A stretch of DNA of 64,000 bases, from contig CAXBES010000007.1 of NCBI GenBank assembly GCA_963974915.1, positions 62,001 through 126,000 on the forward strand, read 5' to 3'. This document shows, one piece after another, positions 34,554 through 43,168 of this stretch (its first letter is position 1; every line of letters begins with the position of its first letter). Below the pieces are notes generated by a model, which saw nothing but the letters and a program-made list of their open reading frames with translations, made no database searches and was not told the origin of the DNA. This DNA is from CAXBES01 sp963974915 (GTDB lineage: Bacteria; Bacteroidota; Bacteroidia; Flavobacteriales; Flavobacteriaceae). The position numbers and the translations under genes were made by a program.

Positions 34554-34561
34554 TAATTTTG
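34554..34561 (+). promoter_or_regulatory. -7 promoter box for lysA
   Basis: TAATTTTG fully matches TAnnTTTG, 28 bases upstream of the lysA ATG. Confidence 0.5.
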
Positions 34562-34589
34562 CTCCTTTCATTTTTAAAATCAGAAAATT

Positions 34590-35795
34590 ATGAAGCATCA
34601 GGACCTTTTAACCATTGTAGAAGAATTTGACAGTCCGTTATACGTATACGACGCCTCTAAAATTGAAGCGCAATACAAACGCTTAACAAATGCTTTCAAA
34701 AAGGTTAAACAGGTAAAATTGAACTATGCTGTAAAGGCATTGTCTAATATCTCGGTGCTAAAATTGCTTGTAAAAATGGGAAGCGGATTAGACACCGTAT
34801 CAATTCAAGAAGTGAAATTAGGTTTAGAAGCGGGAGCTAAACCCGAAGATATTATTTACACGCCAAATGGGGTATCTATGGAAGAGATAGAGATCGCGGC
34901 GAAGCTTGGCGTTCAAATAAACATCGACAATCTTTCTGTTTTAGAACAATTTGGAACTAAGCACCCAAAAATACCCGTATGCATTCGTATTAATCCGCAT
35001 GTGATGGCAGGTGGAAATACAAATATTTCAGTGGGTCATATAGACAGTAAATTTGGAATTTCCATACATCAAATGCCTCATATTATTCGAATTGTTGAGA
35101 ATACGAAGATGCATATTAATGGAATTCATATGCATACAGGGAGCGATATTTTAGATATTGATGTTTTCTTATATGCTTCGGAAATATTATTCAAGGCAGC
35201 GACCAACTTCAAAGAATTAGATTTTATCGATTTTGGGAGTGGATTTAAAGTGCCTTACAAGACCGGCGATATTGAAACGAATGTAGAAGAATTAGGTGAT
35301 AAATTGTCTTCCCGATTTAACGAATTTGCAAAAGAATACGGAAGAGAGTTAACCCTGGCTTTTGAGCCGGGAAAATTTCTTGTGAGTGAAGCCGGTAAAT
35401 TCCTTGTAAAGGTGAATGTTGTAAAACAAACTACATCTACTGTTTTTGCTCAAGTAGACAGTGGTTTTAACCATTTAATTCGCCCTATGCTTTATGGTTC
35501 TCAACACGAAATTGAAAATATTTCGAATCCCGACGGAAGAGAGCGATTTTACAGCGTTGTAGGTTATATTTGTGAAACAGATACCTTCGCAAACAACAGA
35601 AGAATTTCAGAAATTCGAGAAGGTGATATTCTTTCATTTAGCAATGCAGGTGCCTATTGCTTTAGTATGGCGAGTAATTATAATTCACGCTACAGACCTG
35701 CAGAAGTACTTTGGTACAATAAAAAAGCACATTTGATTAGAAAAAGGGAAACGTTCGATGACATTCTCAAAAATCAAGTACCCATAGAAATTTAG
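34590..35795 (+). CDS. lysA: Diaminopimelate decarboxylase
   Basis: LysA removes CO2 from meso-diaminopimelate to make lysine and uses pyridoxal phosphate. The 401-residue protein has the fold-type III alanine-racemase-like barrel: the PLP lysine is K49 in NYAVKALSN. HMHTGSDI and DFGSGF are barrel-loop motifs, AFEPGKFLV binds phosphate, and YICETDTFA holds the conserved Cys-Glu of the active site. It has its own promoter box. The following GNAT gene begins 13 bases later on the same strand. It belongs to the same pathway as dapD. Confidence 0.96.
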   Translation: MKHQDLLTIVEEFDSPLYVYDASKIEAQYKRLTNAFKKVKQVKLNYAVKALSNISVLKLLVKMGSGLDTVSIQEVKLGLEAGAKPEDIIYTPNGVSMEEIEIAAKLGVQINIDNLSVLEQFGTKHPKIPVCIRINPHVMAGGNTNISVGHIDSKFGISIHQMPHIIRIVENTKMHINGIHMHTGSDILDIDVFLYASEILFKAATNFKELDFIDFGSGFKVPYKTGDIETNVEELGDKLSSRFNEFAKEYGRELTLAFEPGKFLVSEAGKFLVKVNVVKQTTSTVFAQVDSGFNHLIRPMLYGSQHEIENISNPDGRERFYSVVGYICETDTFANNRRISEIREGDILSFSNAGAYCFSMASNYNSRYRPAEVLWYNKKAHLIRKRETFDDILKNQVPIEI

Positions 35796-35808
35796 TCCGA
35801 TCCATAAA

Positions 35809-36408
35809 ATGAACTTAGATTTTTCCGAAGAATATATTCTCGAGAATGAAATTGTAAGGTTGAGTCCGTTGACCACCAAAAATTTTTCACATCTATCTTC
35901 ATTTTCTATCAACGAACCCAACTTGTGGACTTACTCTTTAATTAGCGCAAGTGGTTTAATAAATTTAAAGAAGTACATAGAGGTCGCATTACAAGGGCGC
36001 AGCGATAATCACAGTTACCCGTTTGTGGTATTCGATAAGAGATCGAATAAATTTGCAGGGACTACCCGTTTTTACGATTATCAACCTCAGCATAAAACGG
36101 TACAATTAGGGTACACTTGGTACGGAAAAGAATTTCAGGGTACCGGCTTAAACAAGAATTGTAAATTGCTAATGTTAGAATTTGCTTTTGAAAAGCTCGA
36201 TCTTAAGCGTGTAGAATTTAGAGCCGATGCGAAAAATGCGCAAAGTATTGCAGCAATGAAAAGTATTGGATGTATTGTAGAAGGAATACTTCGGAATAAT
36301 TGTGGCGGACCTACCCGAAGACGAGACAGCATTGTTCTTAGTATCTTAAAAAACGAATGGTTTGAAGGTGTAAAACAATCACTTCTGAAGAAAACTCAAC
36401 AGCATTAA
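35809..36408 (+). CDS. GNAT family N-acetyltransferase (RimJ/RimL-like)
   Basis: The 199-residue protein opens with a RimJ-like ENEIVRLSPLTTKNF. TTRFYDYQPQHKTVQLGYTW precedes the acetyl-CoA loop region GKEFQGTGLNKNCKLLML, and KRVEFRADAKNAQSIAAMKSIG completes the family pattern (Acetyltransf_3). Members acetylate ribosomal protein N-termini, amino acids or other small molecules, and the target is not readable here. It is 13 bases downstream of lysA. Its stop overlaps the convergent DUF1456 gene by 4 bases (TTAA). Confidence 0.85.
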   Translation: MNLDFSEEYILENEIVRLSPLTTKNFSHLSSFSINEPNLWTYSLISASGLINLKKYIEVALQGRSDNHSYPFVVFDKRSNKFAGTTRFYDYQPQHKTVQLGYTWYGKEFQGTGLNKNCKLLMLEFAFEKLDLKRVEFRADAKNAQSIAAMKSIGCIVEGILRNNCGGPTRRRDSIVLSILKNEWFEGVKQSLLKKTQQH

Positions 36409-36677
36409 TCATTTTTTTTAGATTTATCAGGAGATCTTTTGTTGTTTTTAGGGGGCATAGGACCTCTAAGATGAATTACCAAACCGTTTAAAAAATTACG
36501 TAAGATCTGATCGCCACATTCTACGTATTTAGGATGACTTTCATGCCTAAAAAAGGCTCCAAGTTCACTTTTTGAGACTTTAAAATCTACTAGTTCTAAT
36601 ATTTTCACGATATCATCATCACGGAGTTTGTGGGCGACACGCAGTTTTTTAAAGATATCATTGTTAGATAAAGCCAT
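36405..36677 (-). CDS. DUF1456 family protein, single-repeat form
   Basis: The ATG at 36677 gives a 90-residue protein starting MALSNNDIFKKLRVAHKLRDDDIVKIL. A TTG at 36695 lies inside a -7 box and is rejected. DUF1456 (YehS-like) proteins usually carry two such repeats in about 150 residues. Here only one repeat is present, followed by a basic tail (KNNKRSPDKSKKND), so this is a half-length family member. The function of the family is unknown. Confidence 0.72.
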   Translation of the reverse strand: MALSNNDIFKKLRVAHKLRDDDIVKILELVDFKVSKSELGAFFRHESHPKYVECGDQILRNFLNGLVIHLRGPMPPKNNKRSPDKSKKND

Positions 36678-36692
36678 GATTTTTATTTGAGT

Positions 36693-36700
36693 CAAAGGTA
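36693..36700 (-). promoter_or_regulatory. -7 promoter box for the DUF1456 gene
   Basis: Minus-strand TACCTTTG fully matches TAnnTTTG and ends 15 bases before the ATG at 36677. It contains an in-frame false TTG start. Confidence 0.5.
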
Positions 36701-36838
36701 CATCGATTTTTACGAATATGGCTAATTTAGGGGACTTTCGGAACTAAAGCAAGAATTCTAGCTCACAGACTTTAAGATATTAAAAATCAATAATTTAAAA
36801 ATATATGGTATAAACACATTTTTTATCCAAATAAAGAC

Positions 36839-36846
36839 TACCTTCG
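36839..36846 (+). promoter_or_regulatory. -7-like box for the cold-shock gene
   Basis: TACCTTCG matches TAnnTTTG at five of the six fixed bases and lies 29 bases upstream of the ATG. Confidence 0.35.
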
Positions 36847-36875
36847 CAACTTATATAAATTTTTAATTATTAGTA

Positions 36876-37067
36876 ATGAACAAAGGAACAGTAAAATTCT
36901 TCAACGACACCAAAGGATTTGGTTTTATCACTGAAGAAGGAACCAACAAAGAACATTTTGTACACATCTCTGGATTAATCGACGAAGTTCGTGAAGGAGA
37001 CGAGGTAGAATTTGACCTAACTGAAGGAAAAAAAGGATTGAACGCCGTAAACGTAAAAGTTTTATAA
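36876..37067 (+). CDS. Cold-shock domain protein (CspA family)
   Basis: The 63-residue protein is a single OB-fold cold-shock domain. RNP1 is KGFGFITEE (residues 13-21) and RNP2 is HFVHIS (27-32). It starts MNKGTVKFFNDT, the usual pattern. Such proteins bind single-stranded RNA and DNA and act as RNA chaperones. It is flanked by its own promoter-like box and a strong terminator at 37095-37126, so it is a single-gene unit. Confidence 0.95.
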   Translation: MNKGTVKFFNDTKGFGFITEEGTNKEHFVHISGLIDEVREGDEVEFDLTEGKKGLNAVNVKVL

Positions 37068-37094
37068 TATACGCTTTAACTTTTTTAAATGCAG

Positions 37095-37126
37095 AAGCCT
37101 CCCGTTTTACGGGAGGCTTTTTTTTT
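37095..37126 (+). terminator. Strong Rho-independent terminator of the cold-shock gene
   Basis: AAGCCTCCCGT (37095-37105) pairs perfectly with ACGGGAGGCTT (37109-37119) around a 3-base loop. It is followed by a T-run to 37126. Confidence 0.95.
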
Positions 37127-37172
37127 ATACTAAAACACTAACAACTAACACTTTAATTAAATTATTAAGTAC

Positions 37173-37193
37173 CTTTAAGATCAAATCTTAAAG
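37173..37193. repeat. Perfect 9-bp hairpin just before an SRPBCC gene
   Basis: CTTTAAGAT (37173-37181) pairs with ATCTTAAAG (37185-37193) around CAA. It ends 3 bases before the ATG at 37197 and overlaps a -7-like TACCTTTA (37170-37177). Confidence 0.55.
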
Positions 37194-37196
37194 TTT

Positions 37197-37691
37197 ATGG
37201 AAAATTTTGATTGGACGCAGTTCACCCAAAAAATACCTGTAAAGGCTTCTATGGAGCAACTCTATAAAGCATGGACTATTCCTAAAGAAATTGAGCGCTG
37301 GTTTTTAAGCGATGCGGGTTTTTCTTCTAAAGAAGGTAATACAATAAACAAAAATGAAGCTATTAAAAGCGGATATTCATATACGTGGCAATGGTTTCTT
37401 TGGGACGGAACCGAAGAGGGAATTATAAAAAATGTAAACGGAAGGGATCATATTCAGTTTACGTTTGCCGGTGATTGTATAGTAGATGTGAATTTAGAAC
37501 CTTATCACGATGGAATTATCGTTTCGCTAAAACAATCGAACATTCCTCTCGATGAAAAATCGAAACTCGATGTCCGTTTAGGGTGCCATAACGGCTGGGC
37601 ATTTTATATGGTGAACCTTAAATCTGTTTACGAAGGTGGGTTAGACCTTAGAAATAAAGACACAAGGTTAAAGGCGATGCTTAATTCGTAG
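37197..37691 (+). CDS. SRPBCC (AHSA1-like) domain protein
   Basis: The 164-residue protein is a single START-like domain beginning FTQKIPVKASMEQLYKAWTIPKEIERWFL. The middle holds SYTWQWFLWDGTEEGII and the final helix LGCHNGWAFYMVNLKSVYE. It is in the same broad family as the protein at 24057-24497. It precedes a methyltransferase gene by 43 bases, a pairing also seen at 23247-24497. A hairpin of 9 bp lies directly upstream of its start. The ligand is unknown. Confidence 0.85.
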   Translation: MENFDWTQFTQKIPVKASMEQLYKAWTIPKEIERWFLSDAGFSSKEGNTINKNEAIKSGYSYTWQWFLWDGTEEGIIKNVNGRDHIQFTFAGDCIVDVNLEPYHDGIIVSLKQSNIPLDEKSKLDVRLGCHNGWAFYMVNLKSVYEGGLDLRNKDTRLKAMLNS

Positions 37692-37734
37692 CTTTAAATA
37701 TTCGGAGTAATAATATCGAAAAATTACCTGTAAA

Positions 37735-38516
37735 ATGGCAAAATATGATACAATTGGAAAGACCTATAATAAAACCAGAAAGGCCGATCCGTATCTTTTA
37801 AACCGACTCTATAAAAATCTAGATCCACAAGAAAATAGCAGGTATTTAGATATTGGCTGCGGAAGCGGCAACTATACCAATAAATTGTATGAACTAGGGG
37901 TTAATATCATGGGGATAGATCCGTCTCAGGAAATGCTTACGAAGGCCAAACTGAAAAATCCGAAAATTGACTATCGTTTAGGTGTTGCCGAAAACATTGA
38001 TCTTCCGAATAGTTCCTTAGCCGGGGTCACAGCATTTCTAACTATCCATCATTGGAAAGATCTGGAAAAGGGATTTCAGGAAATAGGCAGGGTTTTAAAG
38101 CCGGGTGGCCGTTTCGTAATTTTTCACTCCACGCCCAGGCAGATGGAAAGTTATTGGTTAAACTCCTATTTTCCTAATATGATGAAGAACTCTATGCGCT
38201 TAATGCCTACAATGCACGACCTTGAAAAGCTTTCAACTTGGCTCATCTAGCTCTGCAAAGAACCGAAAACTACTATGTAATGAACGATCTTCAAGACCTC
38301 TTCCTGCAATGTGGTAAGAACGATCCGGAAATTTATTTCAACCCGGAAATAAGAGCAGGAATATCGTCGTTTGCTGCTGTCGCCAATGAAGAAGAGGTGG
38401 ATCTAGGTCTAAAAAAGCTTCGAAGTGACCTCGATACCGATAATTTCAGAACTACTTTTGAAAACTACAACGATAGCCTTGGCGATTATTTATTTATAAT
38501 CGCGGAAAAAGCATAG
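37735..38516 (+). pseudogene. SAM-dependent methyltransferase, interrupted by a frameshift
   Basis: The first part (37735-38250) has YLDIGCGSGNY, GIDPSQEML and FLTIHHWKDLEKGF and a VLKPGGRF motif, then stops at TAG after LEKLSTWLI. The second part (open frame from about 38238, -1 relative) reads TENYYVMNDLQDLFLQCGK and GISSFAAVANEEEV, ending LGDYLFIIAEKA. This is the normal C-terminal part of the same methyltransferase family. One missing base near 38236-38237 explains the break and restores a single protein of about 260 residues. It may be a true inactivation, a recoding site or a sequencing error. If intact it would be the partner of the SRPBCC gene before it. Confidence 0.8.
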
Positions 38517-38640
38517 CGCTCAACACTTTATACTTTAAGCTTCGCCAAATCTCAGTTTTAACAATTGTTAAGATTTTCTGTTTAAATAATATGGGTTTAA
38601 ATTGTATCTTTAAAATACTATAATTATCATACTTATACTC

Positions 38641-39291
38641 ATGAAACCTTATTTTAAATTTCTCGTTTTGCTTTTCACCCTTGTTATTATGATCTCTTGT
38701 AAGAACAAAGAGAAAAAAGATGACAAAGTTGAAGATGTTTCAGAAAAAGTTGAGAAAAATAAAAGTTCATCTAAGAAAAAAAGTAATTCCGAAGTAAAGA
38801 ATAATAAAGGCTTTGAGGAAAAGGGAGATAAGTTCGCACAGTATATGAATGATGAAATGGAAAGTTATACGATCCTTCCTGAAGCCTTATGGCTACAACC
38901 GGAATTTGTTACCGATATCAATAATACCGAAGGGATCAAAGAGAAAATATCGTATCCTAAAAGTGTATCGATCGAGGGCGATTTTAATGGTGATGGTTTT
39001 ACAGACCATGCTGCGTTTATGCAGGACCAGGATGACAAAGTTTACTTAATGAGCTTCCATCAAACCGAAGAAGGTTTTGATAGATTCGTTTTAATGGAAG
39101 AAGAAAAAATAAGTGAATGCTGCTTGGCAAGAGGAATTTCTATTACACCTCCAGGAATTTATTTCGAAAAGGATAGTAAAAAGGAAAATGTTGTAAAGAG
39201 CGATGGAATCATCTATAACTTTTATGCGAATTCAAAGTACATATGGTACTTTAATGGTAAAGGTTATATTCAATTTCAAATTGAAGAATAA
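38641..39291 (+). CDS. Lipoprotein of unknown function with Lys-rich linker
   Basis: The 216-residue protein has a lipoprotein signal (MKPYFKFLVLLFTLVIMISCK, lipobox Cys at 20). A linker very rich in Lys, Glu and Ser follows (about residues 21-65). A folded region then includes FNGDGFTDHAAFMQ, which looks like a calcium-binding FG-GAP-type loop (DFNGDGFTD). A -7-like TATCTTTA lies at 38605-38612. It is likely anchored in the outer or inner membrane. No family was recognised. Confidence 0.75.
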   Translation: MKPYFKFLVLLFTLVIMISCKNKEKKDDKVEDVSEKVEKNKSSSKKKSNSEVKNNKGFEEKGDKFAQYMNDEMESYTILPEALWLQPEFVTDINNTEGIKEKISYPKSVSIEGDFNGDGFTDHAAFMQDQDDKVYLMSFHQTEEGFDRFVLMEEEKISECCLARGISITPPGIYFEKDSKKENVVKSDGIIYNFYANSKYIWYFNGKGYIQFQIEE

Positions 39292-39292
39292 A

Positions 39293-40234
39293 CTATAGCT
39301 CCGAAACCTGCTTCTTAGCTAAATTAAATTCTGAAACCATTTCCTCAACGATCTGTGCAGCCGGTTTAATGTCATGAATTAAGCCCGCTATCTGACCAAT
39401 TTCCAATTCGCCATCCTCTAGATCTCCTTCAAACATTCCACGCTTCGCCCTCGCACGACCCAGAAGTTCTTTTAATTGTTCTTTGGTTGGATTTGTAGTA
39501 TAGAGCTCCATTACTTGGCTAAAAAATTTGTTTTTCAACATCCTTACCGGAGCCAGCTCCTTAAGTGTAAGCAAGGTGTCGCCTTCCTTAGCATCAACAA
39601 CCATTTGTTTAAATGCTATGTGGGATGAGGATTCTTCGGAAGCAACAAACCTGCTCCCCACTTGTACTCCATCGGCACCAAGAACCATAGCTGCCAACAT
39701 ACCACGACCATTTGCTATTCCGCCGGCGGCAATAAGCGGAATGTCAAGTTGTTCCTTTACCATGGGTATTAAGGTAAAAGTGGTCGTTTCTTCTCTTCCG
39801 TTGTGACCTCCGGCTTCAAAACCCTCGGCAACTACCGCATCCACTCCGGCTTCCTGAGCTTTTAGAGCAAACTTCACACTACTAACCACATGAACCACAG
39901 TTATCCCGTGTTCTTTTAAACGCGCTGTATGAGTTTTTGGGTTTCCCGCCGAGGTAAAGACGATCTTTACTCCTTCCGAAATTATTATTTCAATAATCTC
40001 TTCAATGTTAGGGTATAACATCGGTACGTTCACGCCAAAGGGTTTATTCGTAGCCTTTTTACACTTAATGATGTGCTCCTTTAAAACATCGGGATACATA
40101 GACCCTGCACCTAACAGCCCTAAACCTCCGGCGTTACTCACAGCACTTGCCAATCGCCAACCGCTGTTCCAGATCATTCCGGCTTGAATTATTGGATATT
40201 TAATATCGAAGAGTTCTGTAATTCTGTTTGTCAC
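39293..40234 (-). CDS. Nitronate monooxygenase / FabK-like flavoenzyme
   Basis: The 313-residue protein is an FMN-binding TIM barrel of the 2-nitropropane dioxygenase family. PIIQAGMIWNSGWRLASAVSNAGGLGLLG is the N-terminal flavin segment. AGGHNGREETTTF and LIAAGGIANGRGMLAAMVLGADGVQVGSRF are the FMN-phosphate motifs. Members oxidise nitronates or act as enoyl-ACP reductases, and the sequence alone does not decide. It starts with GTG that shares its first G with the TAG stop of the subtilase gene, so the two are translationally coupled. Confidence 0.87.
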   Translation of the reverse strand: MTNRITELFDIKYPIIQAGMIWNSGWRLASAVSNAGGLGLLGAGSMYPDVLKEHIIKCKKATNKPFGVNVPMLYPNIEEIIEIIISEGVKIVFTSAGNPKTHTARLKEHGITVVHVVSSVKFALKAQEAGVDAVVAEGFEAGGHNGREETTTFTLIPMVKEQLDIPLIAAGGIANGRGMLAAMVLGADGVQVGSRFVASEESSSHIAFKQMVVDAKEGDTLLTLKELAPVRMLKNKFFSQVMELYTTNPTKEQLKELLGRARAKRGMFEGDLEDGELEIGQIAGLIHDIKPAAQIVEEMVSEFNLAKKQVSEL

Positions 40235-41850
40235 TATTTTATTATTAATTTGAAGCTATTCGTTTTATTATCTGAAGATACCTGCGCGATGTACATACCG
40301 CTTACCAAATGAGAAAGATTTAACTTATTATTGGAAGCAGACACAAGCGCCTCATAAACTTTAGACCCCAGAACATTGTAAATTTCAATTTTAGCATTCG
40401 TTATACCTTCAGGAAACGAAATATTCAAATCTGAAACTACCGGGTTTGGGTAAATCGCGAATTCTTCCTCCAAGAGTCGATCTTCGATCGTTAATAGTAT
40501 AAGTGCATTATAGGCTGCTTCAAAATTAGGAATCCCATAGCCCATTTCATCGGTTGGATTGTTGTACAAATGTGCCGATTCCCTAACTATTTGCATTAAC
40601 TGTCCATTGGTTGTTTGCGGTCTGGCTTCCCAAAGTGACGTTATAGCACCCGCCAAAATGGGTGAACTAAAAGAAGTACCGTTGTTAAATGTTACAAAAC
40701 CAAATTCATCAACAACTGCTGCATCTCTTCCCTGCGCCATCACATCGGGTTTAATTCTACCATCAACTGTTGGCCCTATGGAACTAAAAGAAGCATATTC
40801 ACCATCTGAATCTACAGCTCCTATAGTCAACATTCCCGGAGAGTCTCCCGGTGTACCCACATAAGTAAATCCGCCACCATCATTTCCTGCCGAAGTAACC
40901 AACAACATTCCCTTATCGAAAGCGTGATTAGCCCCTCGAGCTCCAATTGTTGTTTGTCCGTCAAGATCCTGATAACTATGGTCATAACTAGGATTGTCGT
41001 AATCCTGATAACCCAAAGACGTATTAACTACATCTACCCCCAAACTATCCGCACGTTCTAATGCCTCAACCCACCAGGCCTCTTCAACAGGGTTCTCGGT
41101 TGGTGCATATTCGGTTCTAAAAAGATAAAAAGAAGCGTTTGGAGCCGTTCCTACAAATTGATTTTCGAGGTATGCTGCAATATCACTGTATGTTTTGGCA
41201 CCATGTGATCCCGTTCCATCGACATTTACTTGTCTTTCGGCAAAATCGTAAGTTCCTAAAAGTCGGCCATCCATATTTATTTCCGAAAAAGCCGGATTCG
41301 TAGTCACATTAGGAAAACCACTATCCATCACTGCCACTACCATGCCTTCACCTGTAAAATCTGATTCGTGTAAAAAATCTACCGCAAGCATTTCGGTCTG
41401 ATTTGCAGCGGCGCCGTAATTATACTCGATTCGACTCTGCTCCTCTTCAATGATAAATTTATTAGAGGTCAAGGTCGTGGTGGGAGCAAAATTTAAACTC
41501 TTATCCATAAATTCGACTTCAGTAACAAAGGGAAGGTTTTCCAGATTCTGAATATTAGACTGTGTACCTCTTACATAAACACAGTTCATCCATTTCGATT
41601 TAGCATGCACTGAGATGCCCGAAGTATTTTTTAATTTAGTAATGTAATTTTCGTTTACCGGAACGTCTCTTTCATCAATTGGAGTTCCATGCAAGGCTTT
41701 TCTGTCTAATGCATCCTGAGTTAAAATACTAATCGGATTTGCGATTGAAGCAGCTACGTTCTCCTTATCTAATAAAAAAACCAGAGCGTCCTGCTGCGCA
41801 TATAAAAATGGAGTAACCAATAGTGCTACAAAGAATAATAATTTTTTCAT
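40234..41850 (-). CDS. S8 family serine peptidase with T9SS type A sorting domain
   Basis: The 538-residue subtilisin-like protease has a signal peptide (ending FLYAQ), a propeptide-like region and a catalytic domain. VAVMDSGFP holds the catalytic Asp, GTGSHGAKTYSD the His, and NGTSFSSPILAG the Ser. The C-terminal 75 residues (EFAIYPNPVVSDLNI to FKLIIK) are the type A sorting domain recognised by the type IX secretion system, so the enzyme is exported to the surface or medium. It starts 11 bases after mnmA and overlaps the next gene by 1 base. Confidence 0.93.
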   Translation of the reverse strand: MKKLLFFVALLVTPFLYAQQDALVFLLDKENVAASIANPISILTQDALDRKALHGTPIDERDVPVNENYITKLKNTSGISVHAKSKWMNCVYVRGTQSNIQNLENLPFVTEVEFMDKSLNFAPTTTLTSNKFIIEEEQSRIEYNYGAAANQTEMLAVDFLHESDFTGEGMVVAVMDSGFPNVTTNPAFSEINMDGRLLGTYDFAERQVNVDGTGSHGAKTYSDIAAYLENQFVGTAPNASFYLFRTEYAPTENPVEEAWWVEALERADSLGVDVVNTSLGYQDYDNPSYDHSYQDLDGQTTIGARGANHAFDKGMLLVTSAGNDGGGFTYVGTPGDSPGMLTIGAVDSDGEYASFSSIGPTVDGRIKPDVMAQGRDAAVVDEFGFVTFNNGTSFSSPILAGAITSLWEARPQTTNGQLMQIVRESAHLYNNPTDEMGYGIPNFEAAYNALILLTIEDRLLEEEFAIYPNPVVSDLNISFPEGITNAKIEIYNVLGSKVYEALVSASNNKLNLSHLVSGMYIAQVSSDNKTNSFKLIIK

Positions 41851-41861
41851 AATAATTTTTT

Positions 41862-43070
41862 TTAGGAAATTACCCCACTACCTATCAATTCCTCACCTAA
41901 GTGCCAAGCGACGAATTGTCCCTCCGAAATTGCAGATTGCGGTTCATCAAATATAACATAAAGTCCCGAATGGGTGCGATGTAACATAGCTTTTTGCAGG
42001 GGCTGTCTGTATCTAATTCTCGCCATGACTTCTAAAGTTTCATCAACTCCTATCGCCAGATCCTCACGCACCCAATGAATCTCTTCCGCTTTAACAAATA
42101 GACCTCTTCGATACAAACCGGGATGATCTTTCCCCTGACCGGTATAAATTACATTCTCTTTTACATTCGTATCGATCACGAATAAGGGTTCCGGAGTTCC
42201 ACCTACCGCCAAACCTTTTCGCTGCCCTTTGGTAAAGTAATGTGCTCCCTCGTGTTTTCCAACTTTTCTTCCATCGGAAACCGAATACTGCTTTTTGGTT
42301 GAGAGATACTTCAGTTTTTCTTCTTCGGAATTAAATATAGGTGTAGTTTCATTATATCCCGAATAATTTGAAGATATCTCAACTATCATCCCTTCTTTTG
42401 GCGCTATTTGCTGCTGAAGAAACTCGGGTAATCTCACTTTGCCAATAAAACACAACCCCTGGGAGTCGCGTTTTTCGGCTGTGATCAACCTCTGTTCTGA
42501 AGCTATTTTACGAACCTCAGATTTCAGTAACTCACCAATGGGAAATAGTGTTTTCGCCAATTGCTCCTGAGACAACTGACATAAAAAATAAGATTGATCC
42601 TTATTAGGATCTTTACCTGAAAGTAATTGGTACACCTCCTGATCTTGTCCCTCAGCATTGAGTACAGTGGCAATTCCCTTTCTGCAGTAGTGCCCGGTAG
42701 CGACAAAATCTGCACCGAGTTCCAATGCAATTTTCATAAAGACATCGAACTTTATTTCTCGATTGCATAAAACATCAGGGTTCGGGGTTCTCCCCATTTC
42801 ATACTCATGAAACATATAATCAACGATACGCTCTTTGTACTCAACGCTAAGATCTACTGTTTGAAAAGGTATTCCCAGTTTATCCGCAACCAGCATAGCA
42901 TCATTGCTATCTTCTAACCACGGACATTCCTTAGAGATAGTAACTGAATCATCATGCCAATTTTTCATAAAAAGTCCAATTACATCGTAACCCTGCTCTT
43001 TTAAAAGATAGGCTGCGACGCTGGAATCTACTCCTCCGCTTAAACCAACTACGACTCTTTGTTTTTTCAT
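41862..43070 (-). CDS. mnmA: tRNA-specific 2-thiouridylase MnmA
   Basis: MnmA puts sulfur on U34 of Lys, Glu and Gln tRNAs in an ATP-dependent reaction. The 402-residue protein has the PP-loop GLSGGVDSSVAAYLL (residues 9-23), PNPDVLCNREIKF (nucleophile Cys), and SQGLCFIG (the second catalytic Cys). It is complete. A -7 box (43081-43088, minus) ends 10 bases before the ATG. The subtilase and the nitronate monooxygenase-like gene follow closely, so all three may share this promoter. Confidence 0.97.
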   Translation of the reverse strand: MKKQRVVVGLSGGVDSSVAAYLLKEQGYDVIGLFMKNWHDDSVTISKECPWLEDSNDAMLVADKLGIPFQTVDLSVEYKERIVDYMFHEYEMGRTPNPDVLCNREIKFDVFMKIALELGADFVATGHYCRKGIATVLNAEGQDQEVYQLLSGKDPNKDQSYFLCQLSQEQLAKTLFPIGELLKSEVRKIASEQRLITAEKRDSQGLCFIGKVRLPEFLQQQIAPKEGMIVEISSNYSGYNETTPIFNSEEEKLKYLSTKKQYSVSDGRKVGKHEGAHYFTKGQRKGLAVGGTPEPLFVIDTNVKENVIYTGQGKDHPGLYRRGLFVKAEEIHWVREDLAIGVDETLEVMARIRYRQPLQKAMLHRTHSGLYVIFDEPQSAISEGQFVAWHLGEELIGSGVIS

Positions 43071-43080
43071 AATAAGGGTA

Positions 43081-43088
43081 CAAAATTA
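43081..43088 (-). promoter_or_regulatory. -7 promoter box for mnmA
   Basis: Minus-strand TAATTTTG fully matches TAnnTTTG and ends 10 bases before the mnmA ATG. Confidence 0.55.
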
Positions 43089-43168
43089 CAACAAAATAGC
43101 ACCAATAAAAAAATTCCAAAACCCTGTTAAAAGACCTTGGAATTTATTAATAGGCTTAAAAAATAAAC

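Noticed and set aside
38238..38516. Separate small gene after the methyltransferase
   Set aside because: It continues the methyltransferase family pattern in another frame, so it is part of the same broken gene.
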